Below are positions 24,920 to 34,437 of a DNA stretch of 51,146 nucleotides, piece after piece. Numbering within the stretch: the first letter of the stretch is position 1; each line of letters opens with the position of its first letter. The translations under genes and the position numbers were made by a program. Origin of the DNA: Tychonema bourrellyi FEM_GT703 (GTDB taxonomy: Bacteria; Cyanobacteriota; Cyanobacteriia; Cyanobacteriales; Microcoleaceae); NCBI RefSeq assembly GCF_002412335.2, contig NZ_NXIB02000017.1, forward strand, positions 8,267-59,412, given 5' to 3'. Below the pieces are notes generated by a model that was not told where the DNA came from, did no database searches, and worked only from the letters and a program-made list of their open reading frames with translations.

Positions 24920-25315
24920 ATGGAAAGTACGCAGAAAAAATCTAGTGATAGTCTGGTTCGTAAGGGCGATCGTATTAAGCAGATTTTCGCGTTGGTATCA
25001 ATGGCTGGCTTTGCGGGTTCGACAATTTTTGGTATGGTAAGTCTGTTCAGCAGCGGTTTGAGCAGTCAGCACCAGCAAAAGCAGGCTGCGGTGGCTGTTT
25101 CGCAGGAGTCTTTGCTGGCTGCGAAGGAACGCGGGTATGTAACTGTTTTGCAGCGGGAACCGCAGAATCAGACGGCTCTGGAGGGGTTGGCAAATGTGCG
25201 GTTGGAGATGGATAATCGGGTAGGTGCGATCGAGCCTTTGGAGAAGTTGGTGAAGCTGAATCCTGACAGAGCTGATTATAAGCAGTTGTTGGGGCAGGTG
25301 AAGGGGAAGAAGTAG
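24920..25315 (+). CDS. Small membrane-anchored TPR-like protein
   Basis: 131 residues from the ATG at 24920, which has AAAGGA 8 nt upstream; a GTG 11 codons earlier is less likely. One transmembrane helix (IFALVSMAGFAGSTIFGMVSLF) is followed by a helical region ERGYVTVLQREPQNQTALEGLANVRLEM...AIEPLEKLVKLNPDRADYKQLLGQ. This clearly matches the first half of the TPR protein at 44343-45272 (ARGYELVLQREADNVTALRGLLQVRLEL), so the two are paralogues. Function unknown; a scaffold role facing the periplasm or lumen is possible. Confidence 0.85.
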   Translation: MESTQKKSSDSLVRKGDRIKQIFALVSMAGFAGSTIFGMVSLFSSGLSSQHQQKQAAVAVSQESLLAAKERGYVTVLQREPQNQTALEGLANVRLEMDNRVGAIEPLEKLVKLNPDRADYKQLLGQVKGKK

Positions 25316-25393
25316 GGGGAAGGTGAGGATCTGCTAGGATTAAAAATCTGAAACTCTAGAACTAAGGTATTATTTCACACAAAATTAACACAT

Positions 25394-28300
25394 ATGAGTA
25401 AACATATTTTATTGTCTACAGACGATCCAGGTGTCGGTGGAGTTGCACAATATAATCACTCAATTCTGTGTGCATTGGCAAGGTTAGGCTATCAAGTAAC
25501 TTGCCGACACCCCGAACCATATAATAATAATTTAATAACTTATCAAAACCAGTTAGGTATCCAGCATTTATGGATAGAAAGTAACAACGTTGAAGAAGCG
25601 CACCATACTTTAATAAACCTATCCCCTAAGCCGGATCTGATTATTTGTAGTAACTCCCACCCGTTCTCCAATTTGACAATCAAGCAAATTGCTATCCAGC
25701 TTGAGATACCTTACATCACTGTTGAGGGGCTTGTCGATCCTCATTTAGCAGAGCGTTTTAGTGGCTACTTAAACGATTTATCACTTCACTACAACCAAGC
25801 TAAGTCAGTTATTGCGGTTTCTTATGATAATCTGAGTTTATTACACGAACTTTTCAAACTTCCTAGAAATATGGGGGAGGTCATTTATTACGGAAGACCT
25901 TCAGAATATTTCACTGCTAGAGATTTATCAATTTGTAAAAGCCTACGTCAAGAGCTTAGTATTCCTTTAGATGCTGTAGTTTGTTTTACAGCAGCTCGCA
26001 TAGAAACGCGAAAAGGCTACCAGTATCAGTTAGAGGCAATTAAGCAGCTTATGCAAAGTCCAGTATGGCCTCAGCTTTACTTTGTGTGGGCCGGAGGTGG
26101 TATTTTTGATCCGCAGCTTGAAAGGCAAAGTCAAGAAGCAGTTAAGGAATTAGGAATAACCGATAAAGTTAAGTTTTTAGGACAGCGATCAAATGTTTCA
26201 GATTGGTTGAATAGTGCGGATATTTTCATTCTACCTTCCCAGTTAGAAGGAATGCCTTTGTCTGTTATGGAGGCAATGGCAAAGGGATTACCAGTAATTG
26301 CTACAGGTGTCAGTGGCATTCCCGAAGAATTGGGCAATACTGGTAAATTACTTTCAGACCCCAAAATTGACTCCCAAGCCACAATTCAAGAATTAGTTAC
26401 AACAATTGAAGAGTGGGTAGTGAATCCAGAGTTACGTCACTCTATTGGTCAAGATTGCAAACAACGAGCAGAAGAAATGTTTAGAGAAGAACGAATGATT
26501 GAGGAAACAGTAAAAGTCATTGAGCGTGCCTTGTTACCAGTCGGAGATTATGTATCGCCTGGATTTGAACTCGTACAGCCTGACAATTGTTTCCCAAATA
26601 TGATAGCAGGAGATGCTAACAGTCAACCTTGGCCTTACCTGCGTCGAGAAATCCCCCATAATTGGTATGTGGACAAGCGACACCCAACGATAGGGTTTCT
26701 GAGTCGAGATGAGGCTCATATTCTTTACAATACAGCTCTTAAATTTCAGGGGAAAAAAGCTTTAGAGATTGGCTGCTGGTTGGGTTGGTCTGCTTGTCAT
26801 TTAGCATTAGCAGGAGTACAGCTAGATGTAGTTGACCCTCTATTAGCGATACCAGAGTTTTATGAAAGTGTCAGCAATTCGCTGAAAGCGGCTGAAGTTT
26901 TTGAGTCAGTTAATTTAGTGGATGGTTATAGCCCTCAAAAGGTGGAAGAGTTAGCAGATCAATTACAAACCAAGTGGTCGTTGATTTTTATTGACGGCAA
27001 TCACGAAGCACCAGGCCCTCTTAATGACGCAATTATTTGCGAACAATTAGCAGAAAAAGATGCTTTGATTTTATTTCACGATTTAGCTTCTCCTGACGTT
27101 GCTCAGGGTTTGGATTACTTCAAGCAAAAAGGGTGGCAAACTTTGGTGTACCAAACTATGCAAATTATGGGAGTTGCTTGGCGTGGAAATGTAGAGCCAG
27201 TTATCCATCAGCCCGATCCTAAAGTTAACTGGGTTTTACCAGCACATTTACAAAGTTACACAGTCAGCGGTATGTCAAACAATCAGTCTGTCGATGGAGA
27301 AGTTGCAGTACGACAAGTGCATGAAATGATGCAACAAGCCGTTGCATTCCTCAATAGCAACAAGCCTGTAGAAGCTATGCGAATAGCTGAACACGCCGCC
27401 TCACTAAATATCAATGTTCCAGGAATGCACTACCTGCGGTCTGTTTGTTTGAGCAATGTAGGACGGCATAAGGAAGCACTTGCAGCGGCTAAAGCAGAAC
27501 TGGCGATCGATCCGACGCACCGTCAAGCACAAAAGCAAGTTGAAAGCTTAACTAGGGCTATATTGCGATCGCCAATAAAAATACCCACACAGCAACGCTC
27601 GTGGAATACAACACTTGCACGCGAAAATATGCTGTCCATTCAAAACGCTAGTATGAACTATTCATACAGAGGCGTGCCGATGCTTAAAAATCCCTTCGAC
27701 TTTGCACTGTACCCCGTATTAATCTGGAATTTAAAACCGCGTACAATTATTGAAATTGGTTCAAAAGATGGTGGTAGTGCTTTGTGGCTAGGAGATATGC
27801 TGAATAATTTTGGCATTGAGGGTCACATTTATTCTATTGATATTGTCGAGGTTACTTCAGTCCAACATCCCCGCGTCACTTACATGGAAGGAAACGGACG
27901 AGCTTTACAGGAAACATTGACACCAGATTTTATCAACTCATTGCCGCGTCCCTTACTGGTAATAGAAGATGCCGATCACTCCTACGAAACTAGCAAGCAC
28001 GTCTTGGAGTTCTTCCATCCGTATCTTAATCTTGAAGAATATATTGTGATTGAAGATGGAATTATTTCAGACTTAGTTCAAGATGCTTCATATAACATTG
28101 GTCCTCACAAGGCATTGAAAGAGTTCTTGTCCGAACACGAGGATGAATATGAAATTGATAGCAGTTATTGCGACTACTTCGGCTATAACATGACTTGGTG
28201 TACCAATGGTTTTTTAAAGAAAGTAAAAGAATCGTCATCGCTCGGTGATCCATTTTTAAATAAGCTGTTTCATTATGTTGAAGAGTATCAACCTGTGTCT

Positions 28301-29815
28301 CAAGTAGGCTCCTCTGTTGATTTGAGCGGCGATCGCCAAAAATTTACTCAGTTAATCCAGAAAGGCAAAGAGTGTTTTGTGAAGGGTGAGATAGAGACGG
28401 CGATCGCTACCTTCACTCAGGCACTAAAAGTCCATCCAAGCTCTTTAATTGCTCAGAACTATCTCAGCTCGCTTTACTGGCAAGTAGGGGACGTTCAAAA
28501 AAGCTTGCAGCATCATATCCAGGCTCAATTTAGCAATATAGCTTTTCACAAAACTCTCACTGACGAGTTTCAAGAAATACTCTCAGTTATCAGACCCTAC
28601 ACATTATTGAGTGAAGCCCGACTGTTTTCGCTATACTCCCTAGCAAGGCAAATCTGTTTAGATAATATCCCTGGTAACTTCGTTGAATGCGGCAGTTACA
28701 AAGGAGGGTCAGCAGCACTTCTCGCAGTCGTTATCAAGCGATACAGTTTGCGCCCGCGACTCCTCTATGCTTTTGACACTTTTGAAGGGATGCCAGAACC
28801 CACTGAAGCTGATAAACATCACGGAATTCCTGCTAATTTAACAGGTTGGGTTGCTGGGACTCTCAAAGCTCCACTTACTGACAACTTAGATGTCATTTGT
28901 CAATCCTTGGATGTCGCAGATATTGTCATACCCGTTAAGTGGCTATTTGCTCAAACCTTACCTGAATCTAAATCCGCAATAGGCAGTATAGCTTTACTGC
29001 ACGCTGATGGCGATTGGTATGAGTCAACAATGGATATATTTAAAAACATTTACGATCGTGTTGTTCCCAACGGTTTTATCCAGATAGACGATTATGGTCA
29101 CTGGGATGGTTGTAACAAAGCAATCCATGAATTTGAAAGACGTTGCGGTGAATCATTTGCTCTTCGGGTTATCGACTATACTGGTGTATGGTTTCAAAAA
29201 GAAGATTCTGTTCATCAAGACTGCAATCACTGGCGCACTTTTTGGCATTTAGCGCAAGCCTCGGAGAAATTGGGCAATATAGAATTAGCCAAAAAAGCAG
29301 CGCAAGCCGTTTTGAAAATTATGCCAAAGCTGGTCAAGGCGGAGAATCTATTGAATCGCGATCGTTCGCAGTTGGAGTTGGTTGTCTCACCAGAAGTTTC
29401 ACTGTCAGCGGAATTAGATGACTTCCTCAATAACTTAAGACTGAGAGAGATTAATATAATTCTGTTTCCTGATTGGCAGCAACCTGAAGAGTCCCTGTGT
29501 CTTCAGCTAGAAGGTGTAATTACCCTTTTATTTGCTCAAAAAGATCCAAGTAAAATAACGGCGCTTCTGGACACAAGCAATATCTCTGAGGAAGATGCCA
29601 ATCTAGTTTTGTCATCTGTTATAATGAGTATTCTTATGCAACAAGATTTAGATGAGACAGATGTTCCAGAAGTTTCTTTACTGGGAAATCTCACTGAAAT
29701 ACACTGGAAAGCTTTATTACCCTGCATTAACTATCGAGTTGTCTTAGAGAACGAAAATCAACAGGCAGTTATACAGGCTGGTGCAGAAAACCTTCCTGTT
29801 TGGGAAGACAATTAA
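25394..29815 (+). CDS. Giant GT4 glycosyltransferase / triple methyltransferase-like fusion protein
   Basis: 1473 residues without a signal peptide. Residues 1-380 are a GT4 glycosyltransferase (TAARIETRKGYQYQLEAI; LPSQLEGMPLSVMEAMAKGLPVIAT holds the EX7E donor motif). About 440-600 is a class I SAM methyltransferase of the Methyltransf_24 kind (ALEIGCWLGWSACHLAL, LIFIDGNHEAPGP). About 640-720 is TPR. About 760-950 resembles CmcI/rhamnosyl O-methyltransferases (IIEIGSKDGGSALWLG, LLVIEDADHSYETSKH). About 985-1040 is TPR. About 1080-1260 resembles TylF/MycF O-methyltransferases (GNFVECGSYKGGSAALLA, LHADGDWYESTMDIFKNIYD). A TPR and a 130-residue tail of unknown fold end it. It probably adds and methylates sugars on a glycan or glycoprotein. 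It converges on the pilin-OGT-GT4 genes with 10 bp between stops. Confidence 0.88.
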   Translation: MSKHILLSTDDPGVGGVAQYNHSILCALARLGYQVTCRHPEPYNNNLITYQNQLGIQHLWIESNNVEEAHHTLINLSPKPDLIICSNSHPFSNLTIKQIAIQLEIPYITVEGLVDPHLAERFSGYLNDLSLHYNQAKSVIAVSYDNLSLLHELFKLPRNMGEVIYYGRPSEYFTARDLSICKSLRQELSIPLDAVVCFTAARIETRKGYQYQLEAIKQLMQSPVWPQLYFVWAGGGIFDPQLERQSQEAVKELGITDKVKFLGQRSNVSDWLNSADIFILPSQLEGMPLSVMEAMAKGLPVIATGVSGIPEELGNTGKLLSDPKIDSQATIQELVTTIEEWVVNPELRHSIGQDCKQRAEEMFREERMIEETVKVIERALLPVGDYVSPGFELVQPDNCFPNMIAGDANSQPWPYLRREIPHNWYVDKRHPTIGFLSRDEAHILYNTALKFQGKKALEIGCWLGWSACHLALAGVQLDVVDPLLAIPEFYESVSNSLKAAEVFESVNLVDGYSPQKVEELADQLQTKWSLIFIDGNHEAPGPLNDAIICEQLAEKDALILFHDLASPDVAQGLDYFKQKGWQTLVYQTMQIMGVAWRGNVEPVIHQPDPKVNWVLPAHLQSYTVSGMSNNQSVDGEVAVRQVHEMMQQAVAFLNSNKPVEAMRIAEHAASLNINVPGMHYLRSVCLSNVGRHKEALAAAKAELAIDPTHRQAQKQVESLTRAILRSPIKIPTQQRSWNTTLARENMLSIQNASMNYSYRGVPMLKNPFDFALYPVLIWNLKPRTIIEIGSKDGGSALWLGDMLNNFGIEGHIYSIDIVEVTSVQHPRVTYMEGNGRALQETLTPDFINSLPRPLLVIEDADHSYETSKHVLEFFHPYLNLEEYIVIEDGIISDLVQDASYNIGPHKALKEFLSEHEDEYEIDSSYCDYFGYNMTWCTNGFLKKVKESSSLGDPFLNKLFHYVEEYQPVSQVGSSVDLSGDRQKFTQLIQKGKECFVKGEIETAIATFTQALKVHPSSLIAQNYLSSLYWQVGDVQKSLQHHIQAQFSNIAFHKTLTDEFQEILSVIRPYTLLSEARLFSLYSLARQICLDNIPGNFVECGSYKGGSAALLAVVIKRYSLRPRLLYAFDTFEGMPEPTEADKHHGIPANLTGWVAGTLKAPLTDNLDVICQSLDVADIVIPVKWLFAQTLPESKSAIGSIALLHADGDWYESTMDIFKNIYDRVVPNGFIQIDDYGHWDGCNKAIHEFERRCGESFALRVIDYTGVWFQKEDSVHQDCNHWRTFWHLAQASEKLGNIELAKKAAQAVLKIMPKLVKAENLLNRDRSQLELVVSPEVSLSAELDDFLNNLRLREINIILFPDWQQPEESLCLQLEGVITLLFAQKDPSKITALLDTSNISEEDANLVLSSVIMSILMQQDLDETDVPEVSLLGNLTEIHWKALLPCINYRVVLENENQQAVIQAGAENLPVWEDN

Positions 29816-29825
29816 GATCGGGAGT

Positions 29826-30986
29826 TTAGGAATTGTCTTGAACTGCCATTTCAGACAAAACCGACTCTAGTTGATCCATTGTGCGAGTTCTACTTAATTC
29901 AGACAAGGCTCTTTGTTGTCCCCGTCGAGTAATAGCTTCCCACTCGGCAGGATTCATAGGCAGGGAAGATAAATTATCAGCAAGATCCAAAGGATTCTCT
30001 GACTCAAAGATTAGCCCAGTTTTACTATGCTGTACTGCTTCCGGTGAGCCTCCCCTATCGCTAGTAATAATCGTCAACCCAGCAACCATAGCTTCGATTA
30101 GCCCAATGCTGAAAGGCTCTTCAAAACGGGAGGGCAACACCCAGACATTATGCGTGCGGTACAGTTGCACGAGTTCATGGCGAGACAAAAGTCCTGTAAA
30201 GCAGATCTTTTCCTCTAAACCTTCTGACTCAACAAACTCCTGAAGTACCCGAGCAAATTCAGGAGTGAGAGAACCTCCAGCGATCGTCGCAGTAAAATCA
30301 ACACCAGCCTCATGGAGCAAATAAAGAGCTTCAATCAAAACATCTGGGCCTTTATAATGCATTACTAAACCGGCATAGACAATGCGGAGCCGATCGCGCG
30401 GTGTAAGTTCAGCTTGGTAAAATTCCTCAACCTCTGCACCTGGGTAAATCGTCAGAGCTGTTTCTGTGGGGTAGCCTTGTTTTTGTAAATTCTCTCGAAT
30501 CCAATTACTAACAGTAATGTATCGATACAATGAACTATGAGGAGCTAAATCGTAGCTATATCCGGGTTGTGAATTCATCACATAATGAGCGATCGGTATC
30601 CCAGCAGCTAGTATCTGCTCTAAAATTGACGAACCTAAAAAATCTGCATTGCCTGTTAAGCAAACATCAGGTTGAAAAGATCGCAACACTTCCTCTAAAG
30701 TTTTGTAATTTTGTACAGCAATTGCTGCAACATGAGCTGGGTAAAAAGGCTGTGCTCCTAGCTCTGTCCAACTTCCCCATAAAGATAAACAGCGTCGCAC
30801 TGTCTGAGGATCTGAATCAGCTTTTTTATAACCAGTGGGTAAGTGTTCCGTGTTGCTGGTGATAACGAGAACCTGATGACCACGCTCTTGTAAAAGCTTA
30901 GCGTAATCTGCGATCGCCCGTTCGTATCCTCCAACCACTTGGGGTGGATATAGATTATTTACAACCAGAATTTTCAGCTTTTCCAA
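29826..30986 (-). CDS. GT4 family glycosyltransferase
   Basis: A 386-residue GT-B enzyme. The N-terminal half holds NNLYPPQVVGGYERAIADYAKLLQERGHQVLVIT (acceptor side); the C-terminal half RIVYAGLVMHYKGPDVLIEAL and VLPSRFEEPFSIGLIEAMVAGLTIITSDRGGSPEAV (donor-nucleotide site, EX7E). Acceptor and donor sugars cannot be told. It lies 20 bp downstream of the SPINDLY-like gene on the same strand and is almost certainly co-transcribed with it. Confidence 0.93.
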   Translation of the reverse strand: MEKLKILVVNNLYPPQVVGGYERAIADYAKLLQERGHQVLVITSNTEHLPTGYKKADSDPQTVRRCLSLWGSWTELGAQPFYPAHVAAIAVQNYKTLEEVLRSFQPDVCLTGNADFLGSSILEQILAAGIPIAHYVMNSQPGYSYDLAPHSSLYRYITVSNWIRENLQKQGYPTETALTIYPGAEVEEFYQAELTPRDRLRIVYAGLVMHYKGPDVLIEALYLLHEAGVDFTATIAGGSLTPEFARVLQEFVESEGLEEKICFTGLLSRHELVQLYRTHNVWVLPSRFEEPFSIGLIEAMVAGLTIITSDRGGSPEAVQHSKTGLIFESENPLDLADNLSSLPMNPAEWEAITRRGQQRALSELSRTRTMDQLESVLSEMAVQDNS

Positions 30987-31006
30987 TTACCTGATCTCCC
31001 TTATGA

Positions 31007-33244
31007 CTAATGTTTATCTAAATATATCTGCCACATTTGCTCGTAAGCTTTCTCAATCTCTCGCGTAAATTGCTTGCCATTCCACAGCGGAGCCGTTTGT
31101 CGTGACTGCCGCAGTTTCCAAGATATTTGCTGGCGCAAAACTGGATCTTTCCCTAAACGAATTCCCCATTCTATATACTCTTCATCAGTCCAAGCAATCC
31201 CTTCGGAAATACCAGCATTCATCATCATCGTGTAGCTGTTACGAGCCGCAAACTGCTGCCCCACACGGGTTACTATCGGAACACCCATCCACAGCGTTTC
31301 CATAGTTGTTGTAGCTCCGTTGTAGGGGTAAGTATCTAATACTACGTCAGCTATGCCTAAATTAGCGCGGTGCACTTCTTCTGAAGGAGCAGATGGTAAA
31401 AATCTTAGACGTTCTGCCCTTACTCCCTCAGATTCTGCAATCTGAATAAAGAAGTTTTTTAGAGATTCTTGATTGGCAACCCCTTTCACTAAAAAATAGC
31501 TATTGGGAACTCCTTTAATAATTTGCATTTGCAGCTTTGCTGTATCGGGGTGATATTTGTATCCCTTCTGACCAGTAAAATAAATAACAGCATCAGGAGG
31601 AATATCCAATTGATCGCGCCGGAGAGTAGGTACACCAACTTCAAAGCCATCTACAGCTATATAGGTTTGAGGCAAACGCCAGATTTTTTCTGTGTAATAA
31701 TCCTGAGCAGATTCCGGTAAAACATAAGGATCAGCAATAAAATAATCAACAGCAGGAATCTCCGAGGCATCCCAACCTAACCAGGTTACTTGTATCGGTG
31801 CTGGTTTCATTGCTATGGCCTCGCAAGTGTTAGTTAGCGTTAAACTATCAAGGTCTATCAAAATGTCAATTTCATCTTCATAAATTTTTTGAGCAGCTTC
31901 TTGACCACTGAGTTCTAACTTGCAAGCCTTAGAAACCTGACCCACAAACCATTCTTGTAATGAGTTATAATTTTCTTGATATCCCATAAAGTAACCATTA
32001 ATCTCAAAACGCTCTCGATCGTGGTACTGAAATACCCATCGTGCCAACCAACCTACAGAATGATTCCACAAGCAGTGGGAGATATATCCAATTTTTAAAC
32101 GCCTTGTAGAAACATCTGTTTTTATCAACCTAGATTTCCACTGGCGGCACAAATCTACCTTTTCCTTCAGAGACGTTTCTATTTGTGATTGTGCTAAACT
32201 AGCTATTTGACTGCGAATTTTCAAATTTTCCTCAAGTCGATCTTGCAAATAAGGAAAGAAAAAAATAGAATTAAATAATCCCAGAGGTGATGCCCCCCAT
32301 AGATCATTATTTTGTTCATCGATCAAAGAAGCAAGCAAGGACTTCTGCAATTCAAAAGCCAAGCAAACTTCATTCCAGTAGCCACCTGCACCCATCAACC
32401 CCCGCATAATTAGCAAGTTACCATCAATTTTATTGACTAAGTTTTCTTGAAGCGAATAGTATAATTTAGCTGCTTCTATTCCCTTCGTATATTCACGGCT
32501 GTCTTGATAAAAAGAAGCCAACGCATATAAAAATTTTCGGTGTTTAGGAAGGAACTTTAAACCTAGTTCGGTAAAACGAGCGGCAACATCAGCTCGTTTA
32601 AATGAGTAACAAAGTTTATAGACAAATGAATATAGAAATTGCTCTAAAATTGATGTATTGTCTTTAACATAAACCAGAGCTGTTTCGGCAAAATCGAAAG
32701 ATGAAGGGTGAAACGGTGCCAAATCTAAAACATTTTTTAGGACTTGTATTAATAGCTCAGTATCGACTTCTACTACTTCCGAATTGAGTAGTTCAAGGAT
32801 ATGTAGCTCATTCAATATTTCTCCCTTGTATGTTTTGAGCAAAGTGGACAGCCCGATTAAATGTAACAAGTTATTAACTCCTTCTGGGTTAATTTCCCGT
32901 ATATGCTGCCGGATTGCCCAGGCTATACAATAATCCTGTTCTTTTGTTCCCTGTAATCGTCGTCGCTCTGCTTCTGTTTCCAATACCTCAATTAGTTCTT
33001 TTGTCCACTTTTCTATGTCTTCTGACTCTCCATCTGCCATTCCTATGAGCCATGTTGTCTGAGCTTCACTTTCTTGGCCCTGCAATAGAAAAATCAAACC
33101 TAAGTGCCAGTAGTAGGAGTTAACATTAGGCTCCTGAAAAATTGCCTCTTCGTAAATTTTCGCCGCTTGATAATAGTTTTCTGAAGAAATATATTTTTCA
33201 GCTTGCTGCTGCCATCCGGCAACGAATGAATCACTAGAAATCAT
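31007..33244 (-). CDS. SPINDLY/OGT-like O-linked glycosyltransferase (GT41) with TPRs
   Basis: 745 residues. The N-terminal 370 are TPR-like helices (YYQAAKIYEEAIFQEPNVNSYYWHLGLIFLLQGQ), and the C-terminal part is a GT41 catalytic region: IGYISHCLWNHSVGWLARWVF (with a His in the place of the OGT catalytic-region His), MKPAPIQVTWLGWDAS, FTGQKGYKYHPDTAK and DVVLDTYPYNGATTTMETLWMGVPIVT. GT41 enzymes move GlcNAc or fucose onto Ser/Thr of cytosolic proteins; bacterial ones also modify surface proteins. It lies directly after the pilin gene, beyond a hairpin, which makes pilin a candidate substrate (inference). No Shine-Dalgarno was seen before its ATG. Confidence 0.92.
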   Translation of the reverse strand: MISSDSFVAGWQQQAEKYISSENYYQAAKIYEEAIFQEPNVNSYYWHLGLIFLLQGQESEAQTTWLIGMADGESEDIEKWTKELIEVLETEAERRRLQGTKEQDYCIAWAIRQHIREINPEGVNNLLHLIGLSTLLKTYKGEILNELHILELLNSEVVEVDTELLIQVLKNVLDLAPFHPSSFDFAETALVYVKDNTSILEQFLYSFVYKLCYSFKRADVAARFTELGLKFLPKHRKFLYALASFYQDSREYTKGIEAAKLYYSLQENLVNKIDGNLLIMRGLMGAGGYWNEVCLAFELQKSLLASLIDEQNNDLWGASPLGLFNSIFFFPYLQDRLEENLKIRSQIASLAQSQIETSLKEKVDLCRQWKSRLIKTDVSTRRLKIGYISHCLWNHSVGWLARWVFQYHDRERFEINGYFMGYQENYNSLQEWFVGQVSKACKLELSGQEAAQKIYEDEIDILIDLDSLTLTNTCEAIAMKPAPIQVTWLGWDASEIPAVDYFIADPYVLPESAQDYYTEKIWRLPQTYIAVDGFEVGVPTLRRDQLDIPPDAVIYFTGQKGYKYHPDTAKLQMQIIKGVPNSYFLVKGVANQESLKNFFIQIAESEGVRAERLRFLPSAPSEEVHRANLGIADVVLDTYPYNGATTTMETLWMGVPIVTRVGQQFAARNSYTMMMNAGISEGIAWTDEEYIEWGIRLGKDPVLRQQISWKLRQSRQTAPLWNGKQFTREIEKAYEQMWQIYLDKH

Positions 33245-33278
33245 AAATTATTCAAGGAGTTTTTATAAAAATTTTAAA

Positions 33279-33303
33279 GCGGGTAGCAATATCTGCTACC
33301 CGC
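33279..33303 (-). terminator. Hairpin between the pilin gene and the OGT-like gene
   Basis: GCGGGTAGCA (33279-33288) and its exact inverse (33294-33303) form a 10-bp, G+C-rich stem with a 5-nt loop. On the minus strand it is followed by TTTAAAATTTTT. It lies 43 bp beyond the pilin stop and before the OGT-like gene, so it should end most pilin transcripts and let only part read into the enzymes. Confidence 0.8.
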
Positions 33304-33346
33304 TGATGCAGGACTATCAACAAGCCGGAGTAATAAAACTCAGATA

Positions 33347-33874
33347 TTACTTAGTAACAGGATCGGGGACAGTTCCACTACATGCAGTAGCACCTGCGGC
33401 TAAATCACCTTTATTACCTGTATTTGTAGTTCCTTCTTGGCAGATGATGGTGGTAGTTGTTTTTGCCTCTCCTGCTGTTACTAAAGCCACACTTCCCCCA
33501 TATCCTTTGAGAGAGGCAACAAGTGGTTTAACATTTACAACTCCTCCAGTGCCCGTGTTACCTCCGCTCAAGTCATATTCGTAGTTACTTGTTGCAGTTT
33601 TGATACCAAGACCCAACTCAGTACCAGTGGTATCGACAGAAAATTTGCTATTCTCTGCGTAAAAAGCCTGCTGACCCTTGTTGATTGAAGCGACATACTG
33701 CTTGCCTTCTGATTGCTTAGCTTTATTTGCTTGGTTGAGGAACGCGGGCAACGCGATCGCCGACAAAATACCGATGATGATGATAACGACCAACAGTTCA
33801 ATCAGGGTGAAACCTTGATCCTGTCTTCTTTTGTTGATTTGTTGCAGGAACTTGGCTTTAAATTCAGTTTTCAT
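33347..33874 (-). CDS. Type IV pilin-like protein (PilA family)
   Basis: 175 residues with a class III prepilin signal: a 21-residue basic leader ending RRQDQG, then F+1 and TLIELLVVIIIIGILSAIALPAFLNQANKAK with Glu at +5. The prepilin peptidase would cut after that Gly and methylate Phe. The globular part is Gly/Ser/Thr-rich; two Cys near the C-terminus (TTIICQEG and ATACSGTV) can close the usual D-loop. The length suits a major pilin. AGGAG lies 9 nt before the ATG. It is the first gene of a run with the OGT-like and GT4 genes. Many Ser/Thr in the exposed tail make O-glycosylation plausible. Confidence 0.93.
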   Translation of the reverse strand: MKTEFKAKFLQQINKRRQDQGFTLIELLVVIIIIGILSAIALPAFLNQANKAKQSEGKQYVASINKGQQAFYAENSKFSVDTTGTELGLGIKTATSNYEYDLSGGNTGTGGVVNVKPLVASLKGYGGSVALVTAGEAKTTTTIICQEGTTNTGNKGDLAAGATACSGTVPDPVTK

Positions 33875-34023
33875 GGTTTGTTTCTCCTAGAGGGGTGGGG
33901 TGGTTGATTTCTCACTCTTTGTTATATGTAACTTACCCAGTTACCAGCCCTTTCATATCACCCCAATTCATTTTTTTTTCTAAACTCCTGGTTCTAATGC
34001 TCCAAAAGCATATACAGAAAGAC

Positions 34024-34437
34024 TTACAGCCTGATCAACAGTTCTTTGACTTCCTCAAAAGCTGTTTGTTCGCTAACAGGCTCTAGCTTAACAGCCATCT
34101 GGGAGCGGATTTGGAGCCACTCTTCCACCAGGGATAGGACAGACTGCGGCCCATCCCACAGAGGTAACAAGCAAGCCGCCATTGTACAGTCGATCGCGAT
34201 CGGCGCCAAAGTCGGCACAATAATATAACGGCTAATCTCAAACGGCGTCTGGCTGTCAATGCAATTCATCAAATCTTCCCTCACCTGGGAAGTCCTCAGT
34301 TGAGGGTGCAGGTGTACCCGTGCTTCCCGCCATTGGGCCTCCGTCCATTCCGCCACGGGCACAAAATCCTGAGCCTGATGGGGATTGCCGCACCAGAAAT
34401 CAAACAAACGGTGCAGGGGATGTAACAAGTCAAACAA
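34024..34437 (-). CDS. Hypothetical protein
   Basis: A 137-codon frame beginning at TTG with FDLLHPLHRLFDFWCGNPHQAQDFVPVAEWTEAQWREARVHLHPQL and a middle part SRYIIVPTLAPIAIDCTMAACLLPLWDGPQSVLSLVEEWLQIRSQM. It has protein-like composition and no transmembrane helix or signal. No family was recognised. A short ATG frame (34430-34468, MDHENLELTAFV) overlaps its 5' end in another frame, so the true start may be lost to a frameshift. It lies upstream of the pilin gene, same strand, 149 bp away. Confidence 0.6.
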   Translation of the reverse strand: MFDLLHPLHRLFDFWCGNPHQAQDFVPVAEWTEAQWREARVHLHPQLRTSQVREDLMNCIDSQTPFEISRYIIVPTLAPIAIDCTMAACLLPLWDGPQSVLSLVEEWLQIRSQMAVKLEPVSEQTAFEEVKELLIRL

